NCBI GenBank assembly: GCA_017425245.1
Contig: JAFOOX010000027.1
Coordinates: forward strand, 98,401 to 162,400
Length of the DNA: 64,000 nucleotides
DNA from: Gammaproteobacteria bacterium
GTDB lineage: Bacteria; Pseudomonadota; Gammaproteobacteria; Enterobacterales; Neiellaceae
Direction: 5' to 3'
Under the pieces are notes generated by a model. It saw only the letters and a list, made by a program, of their open reading frames with translations, ran no database searches and had not been told where the DNA came from. The translations under genes were made by a program, and so were the position numbers. Within the stretch, counting starts at the first letter, position 1, and the number at the start of each line of letters is the position of its first letter. Positions 48,286-57,478 of the stretch are shown in pieces.

Positions 48286-49643
48286 GACTTCACCTCCGCT
48301 TCACGCCAACTGGCGCCGCCGGCCCCCAACCCTTGTGGCTGCTGATCGCCACTGCTGCCTTTGCCGGCCAAGTAAAAGATCACGCCGATATAGGCCACAA
48401 TCAGCGCCACATAGACGATCAGGTAGCCTGCCAATGAGGTCGCGATCCACGGCGCAGGGACATCAGAAACGGCATCAGCGGTACGCAAGACGCCTTGCAC
48501 CAGATAGGGCTGACGGCCGATCTCGGTGACATACCAGCCCGCCAGAGTTGCGACCCAACCAGAAAAGGTCATGGCCACCAACGCCCGCGCCCGCCACGGT
48601 GACAGCTCGCCCCTGCGCCACCAGCCCCAGCCGCACCACCAGCTGACCAATAGCATCAGCATGCCGATCCCCACCATCACCCGGAAGGCGTAGAATACCG
48701 GGGCCACCGGCGGATGCTCACCGATGTAGTCATTCAGCCCCGGCACCACACCATCAATGTCATGCTTGAGGATCAGGCTGGCGCCGCCCGGGATCGCCAA
48801 CTCGAAATGGTTGGTGCGCGCCTCTTCATCCGGCACGGCAAACAGCAGCAACGGCACCCGACCGCCGGTCTGCCAGTTGCCCTCCATCGCCGCCACCTTC
48901 TGCGGCTGATGCTCAAGCGTGTTAAGACCGTGCAGATCGCCGGCCAGGATCTGGATCGGGATCAGCACTGCAGCAAGGGTCAAGCCGGTGCTCAGTTCTG
49001 CCCTTACCGCCGCAGTACGCTGCCCTCTCAGCCAGCGCCAGGCACTGATGCCAGCAATCAGGAAGGCAACCGTCAGGAATGATGCCAACAGCATATGGGC
49101 CAATCGATAAGGCATGGACGGGTTGAGAATAATCGCCAGCCAGTCGGTGGCATGAACCACCCCATCGCGCAATTCAAAGCCGACCGGCGTGTGCATCCAG
49201 CTGTTGAGCACCAGGATCCAGAACGCCGACATGCTGGTACCGACAGCGACCAACGCCGTCGCCAAGGTATGCACCCAAGGTTTCACTTTGCGCTGGCCAA
49301 ACAGCATGATGCCGAGAAACACCGCCTCAAGGAAAAACGCCGTCATCACCTCGTAGGCCAGCAGCGGGCCCGCAACGTTACCCACCTTTTCCATAAAGCC
49401 CGGCCAGTTGGTGCCGAACTGAAAGCTCATGGTGATCCCGGACACCACCCCCAGGGCGAAGGACAGGGCAAACACCTTGACCCAAAAGTTGTAGGCTTCC
49501 AGCCATTTGGCGTTGCCACTACGGCTGTAGGCGATCTTGAAGAACAGCAGCACCCAGCACAGGGCGATGGTGATGGCGGGAAACAGGATATGAAAGGAGA
49601 TATTGGCGGCAAACTGAATGCGGGCCAGAAGCAGGGCGTCCAT
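48282..49643 (-). CDS. cydA: Cytochrome bd-type oxidase subunit I (CioA/CydA)
   Basis: A 453-residue subunit I. Haem-ligand His residues are in ISFHILFPAIT and YRLAHMLLASF, and GDLHGLNTLEHQPQKVAAME is the conserved quinol-site loop. The short distance between that loop and helix 7 (a short Q-loop) places it with the cyanide-insensitive (CioA) branch rather than E. coli CydA. It oxidises quinol and reduces oxygen without pumping protons. The ATG at 49643 (MDALLLARIQF) is preferred. Confidence 0.93.
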   Translation of the reverse strand: MDALLLARIQFAANISFHILFPAITIALCWVLLFFKIAYSRSGNAKWLEAYNFWVKVFALSFALGVVSGITMSFQFGTNWPGFMEKVGNVAGPLLAYEVMTAFFLEAVFLGIMLFGQRKVKPWVHTLATALVAVGTSMSAFWILVLNSWMHTPVGFELRDGVVHATDWLAIILNPSMPYRLAHMLLASFLTVAFLIAGISAWRWLRGQRTAAVRAELSTGLTLAAVLIPIQILAGDLHGLNTLEHQPQKVAAMEGNWQTGGRVPLLLFAVPDEEARTNHFELAIPGGASLILKHDIDGVVPGLNDYIGEHPPVAPVFYAFRVMVGIGMLMLLVSWWCGWGWWRRGELSPWRARALVAMTFSGWVATLAGWYVTEIGRQPYLVQGVLRTADAVSDVPAPWIATSLAGYLIVYVALIVAYIGVIFYLAGKGSSGDQQPQGLGAGGASWREAEVKS

Positions 49644-49940
49644 AACGGAACCTCTCAACGTCGGCAGTCAGGCCCATTACGGGTGGTCAGCAACCACCAT
49701 GACGGGCGACTTCACGAATTCGGACACTGTACAAGGGGCTGACATTGCCATGCCCCTCCCCGACTATCAACCCCCATCAGGTGCGGATTTTGGTCGCACC
49801 CGACCTTAGTTGGCAGTTGCTGGGGAATACGAGCCAGAAGCCGCGCGTGATCAGAAACGCGGTCGCTTAATCAGCGGCCATAGCCAAAGTGATCCACGGT
49901 GATAAACTGCTGCCCCGTTTGTTACAACGATGGTCCATGC

Positions 49941-50153
49941 ATGCCGCAGCTTTCCAAATACTCCAACGAGCAGATTGAGCATCTTTTGGCTGAAGTTCTG
50001 GCGCCGCTGGAAACCGAACGCGCCCCGCTGGATCTGCGCCTGATGGTGCTGGGGGATGCCACCGCCTTCCTGCTCAAGCAGCTACCGCTGCCAGCCCGAA
50101 CCGCCATTGCCGAACAGTTTGGCATTGCCTTGAAAAAAGCAGTTTCTGACTAA
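49941..50153 (+). CDS. yejL: YejL-family (UPF0352) protein
   Basis: A 70-residue protein matching E. coli YejL: MPQLSKYSNEQIEHLLAEVL, then RAPLDLRLMVLGDATAFLL. The family is a small helical dimer with no assigned function. The ATG at 49941 is chosen because it aligns with the family start. A longer frame from 49899 lacks similarity. It converges with the large GGDEF-EAL gene, 16 bases away. Confidence 0.88.
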   Translation: MPQLSKYSNEQIEHLLAEVLAPLETERAPLDLRLMVLGDATAFLLKQLPLPARTAIAEQFGIALKKAVSD

Positions 50154-50168
50154 CTGCAACAGGCTGCG

Positions 50169-53100
50169 CTAATGGTCTGTTGGCGGCAGTGATGACAGAT
50201 AAAGGCGGTTGAAGTCGGCAGCCGCCATCGGCTTGGCGAAGTGATAACCCTGCATGTCGTGGCAGCCCAGTGCCGTCAGTATCTGGGCCTGGGTTGCCGT
50301 CTCAACCCCTTCCGCCGTTAGCTGCAGGTGTAGCGCCTGAGCCAGGCCGATGATGGCGCGAATAATCGCCAGATCGTCGCTACCCTCCTCACCTATGCCA
50401 TCGACAAAGCTCTTGTCGATCTTGAGTCGCTGGATCGGATAGCGCTTGAGATAGCTCAGTGACGAATACCCGGTACCAAAGTCATCAATGGCGATCTGCA
50501 CCCCAAGCGCGCGCAGCGCATGCAGTTGCTCGACGGTGTCGCCATGAGGGCGCAGCAGCAGACTTTCGGTGATCTCCAGCTCCAGTAGTTCGCCGGGCAG
50601 GCCGCTGTCGTCCAGGGCTTGTCGCACCTCTTCAACCAGATGACCTCGCTGAAACTGCCGGGCAGAAAGATTGACCGCTACCCGCCAGTGCTTACCTGCA
50701 TCCAACCATTTTTTGCCCTGTTGGCAGGCGGTACGCAACGCCCAGCGCCCAAGAGCCTCAATCAGCCCCGATTCTTCTGCTACCGGCAGGAAAACCGCCG
50801 GGCTAAGCCAGCCGCGCTGAGGGTGGTGCCAACGGGCCAATGCTTCGGCCCCCACCAGCTGGCGCTGATCGGCGTCTAGCTGCGGCTGGTAGTAAAGTTC
50901 CAGTGAGTCATCGGCCAAGGCCGCCCGCAGATCGGCCTCAATGGCAAAGCGCTGCTGGGCGACAGCATCCATGTCAGCCGCAAAAAAGCGCCAGGTATCA
51001 CGGCCGTCCTCTTTGGCGTGGTACATGGCGTTCTCGGCATTACGGAGCAGCTGGCTGGCATCGCTGCCATCGCGCGGATAAAGCGCGATGCCCATGCTCA
51101 AGGTCACGTGCAGCTGCTGACCATCAACCGGCAGGCCACCGGCCAGGCTCTCGCCGATGGTGCGCGCCACCCGAGATACCCCTTCGGCATCGACCACTTC
51201 AGGCATCACCAGCACAAACTCATCACCACCGATGCGGCCCACGGTATCGGCACGGCGCACGGCTAGTTGCAGCCGTTTGGCCACCTCACGCAGCAGCGCA
51301 TCACCCAGACCATGGCCAAGCGAATCATTGATGGTTTTAAAACGGTCCAGGTCCAGCACCATCACCGCCACGTGACGCTGTTGCCGTTCGGCGGTCAGTA
51401 GCGCCTGATTCAGGCGATCGAGCAGCAGGTTGCGGTTTGGCAGGCCGGTCAGGGCGTCATGGTTGGCCAGCTGGTAGAGCCGCTGTTCAGTTTGCTTGTG
51501 CTCGCTGATGTCGGAAAACACGGCGATATGGTTGGCAACCTTGCCATCGCTGTCGCGGCTGACGGTGATATTGAACCAGGCTGGATATAGCTCGCCATTC
51601 CTGCGCCGGTTCCAGATCTCGCCATGCCAGCGGCCACGCTCGTTAAGCTCACGCCACAGACGCTGATAAAACCCCTGTTCATGGCGACCTGAACGGGAGA
51701 TCTTCGGATCCTTGCCGCTCACGTCATGTTGAGAGAAGCCGGTTATATCGCTGTAGGCACGATTGACCGACACAATACGGTTGCGGCCATCGGTAACCAC
51801 AATCGCCTCGGCCGTATTGTCGAACACCGCCGACGTCAACCGCATCCGCTCCAGCAGCCGGTTGCGCTCACTGATGTCCTGGCAGATGGCGACAAACATC
51901 TCCTTGCCACTGTCATCGCGCAACAGTGAGACCGTCACTTCCGCGGCGTAGCCGCTGCCATCGCGGCGCAGCGCCACCACTTCACGCTGCACGGTGCCGT
52001 CGCGCCGTACCGCTTCGGTCAGCTGCACTGGCATCTCGCGGTCCTGACAATGGTCGGCGGTGGTCAGCCCATCCAGTTCGGCCACACGTTCGTAACCGGT
52101 CATGCGCAAGTAAGCGCTATTAGCGTCAATGAACTCGCCATGGTGGCCAACGATGCAGATGCCAAAGGGGGCACACTCAATAGCGGCGCTGCGCAACCGC
52201 AGTTCATTCTCAGCGCTACGGCGCCTGGAAATATCACGAACGACGCCGGTGATCAGTAGCCGGCCCTGATCGTCATGCCAGACCACCCCGCGATCCTGGA
52301 CCCAACGCCAGCTGCCATCTTGATGATGAATGCGGTATTCACATTCCCGCAGTTCGCCCGACGCACAAGACCCAAACGCCTGTTCATGAACAGTGCGATC
52401 ATCGGGGTGCACCAGCGCTAACCAGTTCCCCTCCTGGTGACCCAGGGTGGCAAGGGTGCAGCCCAACATGCGCTCGCAGTCACCCTCCCACTCCAGCCAG
52501 CCATTCTCCAGCTCTTGCTTGTAGACCAGTTCACCCAAGGCTGTGACCAACATGGCATTGCGCTGAGCCAGCCGCAACCGCTCGCGCTCCGCGCGATAAC
52601 GTTCGGTAACATCTTCAACCACGGTAATGAAATGGTCAGGGCGCCCCTGGCTGTCATGCATCACCTGCACAGCCACTTCACACTCGATTACTGAACCATC
52701 ACCACGGATATAGCGCTTGTGCAGCTGATAGCCATTACGCTCGCCGGCCAAGGCCTCACGGAACACCTTTTCGTTATCCGCCAGATCGTCGGGGTGGGTG
52801 AAGTCGGCCCAGGTCATGGTGCGCAGCACCGAAGCTGGATATCCCAGGATCTGGCACAGCTTGGGGTTAAAATCGATCCAGTGACGGTCGCGATCGGTGG
52901 CCGCCATACCCACCAGATCCTGTTCAAAGAAACTGCGGAAATGGGCCTCTCGCTGTTGCAGTGCCTGCTCTGTGGCCACCATCGCCGTCATATCGACAAT
53001 AAACACCAGCACCCCGCCAATGGTGCCGTCCTCATCCGGCAAAGGTTGATAGCGCACGTCCACAATCTGGGGCACGCCCTTGCCATCGGTTAACTGGCGA

Positions 53101-53567
53101 CGCACCACCGAAGCCTGACCGCCCAACGCCCGCTGCAATGGTTCAACCACCATGGCAGCCAACTCAGCAGGCAAGACCTCGCTGAGGCGCAAGCCAATCA
53201 GGCTGTCGGGGGTATGGCCAAAGCTTGCGGCGTAATCGCCGTTGGCAAAGCGGTAGCGCAGTTCGCGATCAAACAGGGCAATGCGCGCCGGAGAATGGTC
53301 GATCAGGCTGGCGAGCAAGGCCGCCTGCTGGTGCAGCTTGTGACGGGCGTGATTCTCACGCCTGAGCATGTTAGCCATCAGCAAATGGAGCAAGGCGGCG
53401 GTCAGGCCGATAAACAGCCAGCCTTTAAAGCTCTGCAGACGAAGGTTAAGGGCGATATCGCTGACCAGCAGCCCTAGCAACCAATCGCTAAACAAAATCC
53501 ACAGCACCCCCACCAGGGCATAGATCAGAGTGATGCGCAGTGCGCGCCAATAGCGAACCTGGACCAC
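50169..53567 (-). CDS. PAS5-GGDEF-EAL cyclic-di-GMP signalling protein
   Basis: A 1132-residue protein. Two N-terminal membrane helices (residues about 12-70) are followed by five PAS domains (about 80-700), a GGDEF domain (motif GRIGGDEFVLVM near 780), and an EAL domain (motif GAEALARWHHP near 905). The allosteric RxxD site (RRAD) lies five residues before GGDEF. EAL metal residues EITES and IDDFGTGYSSLSYLKR are intact. Both synthesis and hydrolysis of c-di-GMP are therefore possible. Which one dominates is unknown; the PAS domains should sense redox, oxygen or small ligands. Confidence 0.92.
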   Translation of the reverse strand: MVQVRYWRALRITLIYALVGVLWILFSDWLLGLLVSDIALNLRLQSFKGWLFIGLTAALLHLLMANMLRRENHARHKLHQQAALLASLIDHSPARIALFDRELRYRFANGDYAASFGHTPDSLIGLRLSEVLPAELAAMVVEPLQRALGGQASVVRRQLTDGKGVPQIVDVRYQPLPDEDGTIGGVLVFIVDMTAMVATEQALQQREAHFRSFFEQDLVGMAATDRDRHWIDFNPKLCQILGYPASVLRTMTWADFTHPDDLADNEKVFREALAGERNGYQLHKRYIRGDGSVIECEVAVQVMHDSQGRPDHFITVVEDVTERYRAERERLRLAQRNAMLVTALGELVYKQELENGWLEWEGDCERMLGCTLATLGHQEGNWLALVHPDDRTVHEQAFGSCASGELRECEYRIHHQDGSWRWVQDRGVVWHDDQGRLLITGVVRDISRRRSAENELRLRSAAIECAPFGICIVGHHGEFIDANSAYLRMTGYERVAELDGLTTADHCQDREMPVQLTEAVRRDGTVQREVVALRRDGSGYAAEVTVSLLRDDSGKEMFVAICQDISERNRLLERMRLTSAVFDNTAEAIVVTDGRNRIVSVNRAYSDITGFSQHDVSGKDPKISRSGRHEQGFYQRLWRELNERGRWHGEIWNRRRNGELYPAWFNITVSRDSDGKVANHIAVFSDISEHKQTEQRLYQLANHDALTGLPNRNLLLDRLNQALLTAERQQRHVAVMVLDLDRFKTINDSLGHGLGDALLREVAKRLQLAVRRADTVGRIGGDEFVLVMPEVVDAEGVSRVARTIGESLAGGLPVDGQQLHVTLSMGIALYPRDGSDASQLLRNAENAMYHAKEDGRDTWRFFAADMDAVAQQRFAIEADLRAALADDSLELYYQPQLDADQRQLVGAEALARWHHPQRGWLSPAVFLPVAEESGLIEALGRWALRTACQQGKKWLDAGKHWRVAVNLSARQFQRGHLVEEVRQALDDSGLPGELLELEITESLLLRPHGDTVEQLHALRALGVQIAIDDFGTGYSSLSYLKRYPIQRLKIDKSFVDGIGEEGSDDLAIIRAIIGLAQALHLQLTAEGVETATQAQILTALGCHDMQGYHFAKPMAAADFNRLYLSSLPPTDH

Positions 53568-53826
53568 GAATACCTCATGCTTAACAGTCGGCCACGATCA
53601 GCCGCGAACGACTAACGGGCACTGGCACCTAGTATCGGCTGCAATTGAGAGAACAGCAGTGCCCAACAGGGGGTAAAGAGTACAGAAGGGTGAGCTTTGT
53701 CACTGGCACGTTACAACACCAGCGCCCACCATTGAGGACTGCAAGGTGCCGCAGGGTTGAGCCAAAGACCAGCGTTGCGCATGCTGACGGTGCTTTGCCA
53801 ACCATAACAACATCCAGAGAGTACAG

Positions 53827-55995
53827 ATGAAACATCAACTGCTGGCTTTAGCCGTGGCCTCCTTGCCGCTGCTGGCCACCGCCGACGAAGGGATGTGGCA
53901 GCCCCATCAACTGCCAGAACTGTCCACCCAGCTCAAGGCCCGCGGCCTCAAGCTCGATCCGGCACAGCTGACCAACCTCACCAGCTGGCCGATGAATGCG
54001 GTGATCAGCCTTGATGGTTGCACCGCCAGCTTCGTGTCGCCTAAAGGGCTGGTGGTCACCAACCACCATTGCGCATACGGATCTATTCAGTTCAACAGCA
54101 CGCCAGAAAAGAACATCCTGCGCGATGGTTTCCTCGCCCAGAGTTTCAAGGACGAGCTGCCGGCCGAACCGGGTGCGCGAGTACTGGTCACGGTGGCGGT
54201 GGATGATGTCAGCAGCGAGCTGCTCAAAGGGCTGGACGACGTTTCCGGCAAGGCCCGTTTCGATCAGATCGATGCCCGCAAAAAGGCTTTGGTCAGCAGC
54301 TGCGAAGCCGATGTCGGCCACCGCTGCGAGGTTTACAGCTTCCACGGCGGTCTGTCGTTTTTCCGTATCAAGCAGCTGGAGATCCGCGACGTTCGTCTGG
54401 TCTACAACCCGCCGGAAGCCACTGGCAAATTTGGCGGTGATATCGACAACTGGATGTGGCCACGCCATACCGGCGATTACAGCTTTTACCGCGCCTATGT
54501 CGGCAAGGATGGCAAACCAGCCGACTACAGTGTCGACAACGTCCCTTTCACCCCGCCCAGCCATCTCAAAATCGCCGATAACGCCCTGCAGGCCGGCGAC
54601 TACGTGATGGTGGCCGGTTATCCGGGCCGAACCTTTCGTTACCGTCTGGCCGATGAAGTGCAGTTCGCCATCGACCACTCGCTGCCCTACTGGAAAGCGG
54701 TTCAAGACGGCATTCTGGCCACCATCGCTGGCGAAACCGAAGGCCGCGACGCCGCCACCATCGCCTATGCCGATCTGGTGGCCTGGGTAAACAACTACGC
54801 CAAAAACGTCGAAGGCCAGCTCGATGCCTTCAGCAAAAGCGACGTGATCAGCCGCAAACAAGCCCAGGAGCAGGCACTGGCCAACTGGTATAGCGCCAAG
54901 GGCGGTGATGCCGGTAGCCGCTATGCAGCCGATGCCAAAGCCCTGCAGGCCGCCGTCGATGCCGAGCAGGCTGCCAGCGACAAGGTGTTGATCGAGCGCT
55001 ATCTAAGCCGCGCCACTCAGCTCTACCCGGCCGCTGGCGTGCTCTACCGCAACGCCGTCGAGCGGACCAAAGCTGACGCCGAACGCGAAAGTGGCTATCA
55101 GCAGCGTGACCAGCCCAGCATCAAAGAGGGGCTGCAGGCGATCGACCGCCGCTTTGATCCCCAGGTTGAAGCAGCCATCGTGGCCTATCTGTTGGGCGAA
55201 TACAGCAAATTGCCGGCCGCCAAACAAAACAAGGCGCTGCACGCGGCCTTCGGCTTTGGTCCAGGCCAATTTGAGCTGGCGCCAGTGACCGCCAAGGTCA
55301 AGGCAGCACTGGACGGCAGCGAACTGCGCGATCCGGCCAAGCGTCTGGCCTGGCTGGAACGGCCGCAGGCCGACTTCGAAGCCAGCCAAGACCCGCTGAT
55401 CCATCTGGCGGTGGCCATGCTGCCGGCCAAACTGGAATCGGAGGCCGCCGCCAAAGAGCTGACCGGCACCCTCGAACAGTTGCGTTCGCGCTACATGGCA
55501 GCGCTGATCGCCAAACGCCAGGCCGAAGGCCAGCCAGTCTATGCCGATGCCAACTCGACGCTGCGCGTCACCTATGGCACGGTCAAGGGCTATCCGGCCG
55601 CCGACGCGGTGTGGCATGCCCCCTTCACCACCCTGCCCGGCCTGTTTGAAAAAGAGACAGGTGCTGACCCGTTCATGATTCCGGCCAGCCTGAGCAAAGC
55701 GGTTAAAGAGCGGCGCTTCGGCAACTGGCTGGACAGCCGCTTGGGCAGTGTGCCGATCAACTTCCTGTCGACGGTTGATACCACCGGCGGCAACAGCGGT
55801 TCACCAACCCTCAACGCCGAAGGCGAACTGGTCGGCCTGCTGTTTGACGGCAACTGGCAGAGCATCAACGCCAATTGGGATTACAGCGACCGTCAGGCCC
55901 GCTCCATCCACGTCGATATTCGCTATGTGTTGTGGCTGATGGCCGAAGTAGACGGCGCCGACAACCTGCTCAAAGAGATGGGCGTCAGCTTCTGA
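53827..55995 (+). CDS. S46-family dipeptidyl-peptidase (DPP7/DPP11-like)
   Basis: A 722-residue exported serine peptidase with a signal peptide (LLALAVASLPLLATADEG). The catalytic triad motifs are His in VVTNHHCAYGS, Asp in FGGDIDNWMWPRHTGDY and Ser in TTGGNSGSPTLN. Eighteen residues after the Ser, the residue that sets S1 preference is Gly (LLFDGNW). This is the DPP7-type state favouring hydrophobic P1 rather than the Arg of DPP11 (established for Porphyromonas enzymes). It would remove dipeptides from oligopeptides in the periplasm. Confidence 0.92.
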   Translation: MKHQLLALAVASLPLLATADEGMWQPHQLPELSTQLKARGLKLDPAQLTNLTSWPMNAVISLDGCTASFVSPKGLVVTNHHCAYGSIQFNSTPEKNILRDGFLAQSFKDELPAEPGARVLVTVAVDDVSSELLKGLDDVSGKARFDQIDARKKALVSSCEADVGHRCEVYSFHGGLSFFRIKQLEIRDVRLVYNPPEATGKFGGDIDNWMWPRHTGDYSFYRAYVGKDGKPADYSVDNVPFTPPSHLKIADNALQAGDYVMVAGYPGRTFRYRLADEVQFAIDHSLPYWKAVQDGILATIAGETEGRDAATIAYADLVAWVNNYAKNVEGQLDAFSKSDVISRKQAQEQALANWYSAKGGDAGSRYAADAKALQAAVDAEQAASDKVLIERYLSRATQLYPAAGVLYRNAVERTKADAERESGYQQRDQPSIKEGLQAIDRRFDPQVEAAIVAYLLGEYSKLPAAKQNKALHAAFGFGPGQFELAPVTAKVKAALDGSELRDPAKRLAWLERPQADFEASQDPLIHLAVAMLPAKLESEAAAKELTGTLEQLRSRYMAALIAKRQAEGQPVYADANSTLRVTYGTVKGYPAADAVWHAPFTTLPGLFEKETGADPFMIPASLSKAVKERRFGNWLDSRLGSVPINFLSTVDTTGGNSGSPTLNAEGELVGLLFDGNWQSINANWDYSDRQARSIHVDIRYVLWLMAEVDGADNLLKEMGVSF

Positions 55996-56014
55996 AACTG
56001 ACCCCAGTCACCCC

Positions 56015-56044
56015 AACGGCGCCCTTGGGCGCCGTTTCTTTTTC
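56015..56044 (+). terminator. Terminator after the S46 peptidase gene
   Basis: The stem AACGGCGCCC / GGGCGCCGTT with a short TT loop, followed by TCTTTTT, lies 20 bases after the stop. It is a standard intrinsic terminator and marks the left edge of the T6SS cassette. Confidence 0.85.
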
Positions 56045-56145
56045 CGGTTGCACACATCGTGACCGCCGCACTTTTAACCTGAAGCCGACCGTGCTAGCGT
56101 TTGCGCCGTTGTTCAAGGATCGACAATAACCCCAAGGAGGCCAGG

Positions 56146-56613
56146 ATGGCCAAGCCCGCAGCAACCATTAGCCATTTCCACGTCTGCCCCAAAGTCACTG
56201 CCAAGGTTCCCCATGTCGGCGGCCCGATCATTCAGGGCTCGCCCGATGTATTTATCGGCGGCCTGCCCGCCGCCCGCGTTGGCGATTCGCTGATCTGCAT
56301 TGGCCCGCCCGACAAGATCACCCAAGGCTCCGCCTCGGTCTTTATCAACGGCAAACCCGCCGCCCGCATGGGCGACCCCACCGAGCATGGCGGGGTGATC
56401 GTGATGGGCAACCCAACCGTGGTGATCGGCGACCAGGGGATCGTCCTGGTCGGCAGCGGGGTCATCGGCGGCCCTGGTGCCAGGGCAGATAACGTAGACG
56501 CCGCGCCCGTTAGCAGCGCTGCCCAGCGCGAGGCATTGCTCGCCCGTCAACCGCTGTGCGCCATCTGCGAAGCCAACAAGGAACGGGAGGCCAACGATGC
56601 CGACCTTACCTGA
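56146..56613 (+). CDS. PAAR-domain T6SS spike-tip protein
   Basis: A 155-residue PAAR protein. The repeated motif PAARVGDSLICIGPPDKI / PAARMGDPTEHGG and His/Cys residues (H10, H12, C14, H23, C51, the TEHGG His) suit the zinc-bound cone that tips a VgrG trimer. The last 40 residues are not PAAR and contain CAIC. No toxin domain is fused. The ATG at 56146 follows AAGGAGG. Its end overlaps the DUF4123 gene by 17 bases, so cargo and tip are co-expressed. Confidence 0.9.
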   Translation: MAKPAATISHFHVCPKVTAKVPHVGGPIIQGSPDVFIGGLPAARVGDSLICIGPPDKITQGSASVFINGKPAARMGDPTEHGGVIVMGNPTVVIGDQGIVLVGSGVIGGPGARADNVDAAPVSSAAQREALLARQPLCAICEANKEREANDADLT

Positions 56614-57478
56614 ACTGCCGGCCCTGAATTGGCACCAACAGCACTGGCTGCTGCTGGACGCCATCGCCCTGCCTGCCGCCGTAGATGAGGTGGTTGAGCT
56701 GCGCGGCATCGCCCATTGCATCAACCTGTTCGAAGGCGGGCGCTTGCATGATCTGGCCGATGTCGCCCCCTGGCTTGTCGCCCTTGATGGCCCCGACGAT
56801 CCCCTGCTCTCGCTCTGCCTGCCCTGGTTGTGGCAAGAGGGGGCCGCCCTGCTCTGCGACGATGGCGACACCTGTGATCTGCTCAACCACCTGCACTGGC
56901 TGCTGACGGTTGAACACCCGGTGGGTGAGCCCCTGCTGCTGCGCATCGGCGAGCCCAGCGTCTTGCATGCGCTACTTAGCGACGCCGCGCAGCAGCGCCA
57001 GCACCATCTCTTTGGGCCTATCGTCCAGATGATCAGCGTCGACGCCGCGCTCGGCCAATGGCAACGCGGTGCACGCCCCGGGCCCATGGCCGAGGCTGAC
57101 CGCAATCGCCCTTATCGCCTGCAGCCAGAGCAGCTCAGGCTGCTGGATGAGGTGAACTTTCGCCGCGTGGTGCTGGGCCTCAGCCAGCATCTGGCCAGTT
57201 ACTTCCCGGGCTGGATGGCAGGCCAAAGCATGGCCGCACGCTATCAGCGGCTACAGCAACTGGCCAACCGCGCCTATGAGCTGGGCTTTACCAGCGAACA
57301 GGAGATCACCCTGTACGCCAACATCCTTGCCCAGTTGGGTGACAACGCCCTCGACCGCCACCCCGAGATCCGCAGCCGCCTGTTTGCCCCCAACCAGCCC
57401 GCCGCCCAGCGGGCCATGGCCGCCGCCGAACTGGCGCAACAAATCGCTCATCAGCACCAGGCAAGGATGCCGCAATGA
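56597..57478 (+). CDS. DUF4123 T6SS adaptor/chaperone
   Basis: A 293-residue protein with a DUF4123 domain in residues about 15-140 (WLLLDAIALPAAVDEV, APWLVALDGPDD, LLRIGEPSVLHAL). This family (VasW, Tap/TEC) loads effectors onto VgrG or PAAR tips and is always encoded next to its cargo. The rest carries a helical C-terminal extension (FTSEQEITLYANILAQLG) seen in VasX-linked adaptors. It overlaps the PAAR gene upstream and the effector gene by four bases downstream. Confidence 0.88.
   Translation: MPTLPELPALNWHQQHWLLLDAIALPAAVDEVVELRGIAHCINLFEGGRLHDLADVAPWLVALDGPDDPLLSLCLPWLWQEGAALLCDDGDTCDLLNHLHWLLTVEHPVGEPLLLRIGEPSVLHALLSDAAQQRQHHLFGPIVQMISVDAALGQWQRGARPGPMAEADRNRPYRLQPEQLRLLDEVNFRRVVLGLSQHLASYFPGWMAGQSMAARYQRLQQLANRAYELGFTSEQEITLYANILAQLGDNALDRHPEIRSRLFAPNQPAAQRAMAAAELAQQIAHQHQARMPQ

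Noticed and set aside
53848..54861. 337-codon minus-strand frame opposite the S46 peptidase
   Set aside because: The peptidase has signal, catalytic triad and terminator on the plus strand; the opposite frame has none.
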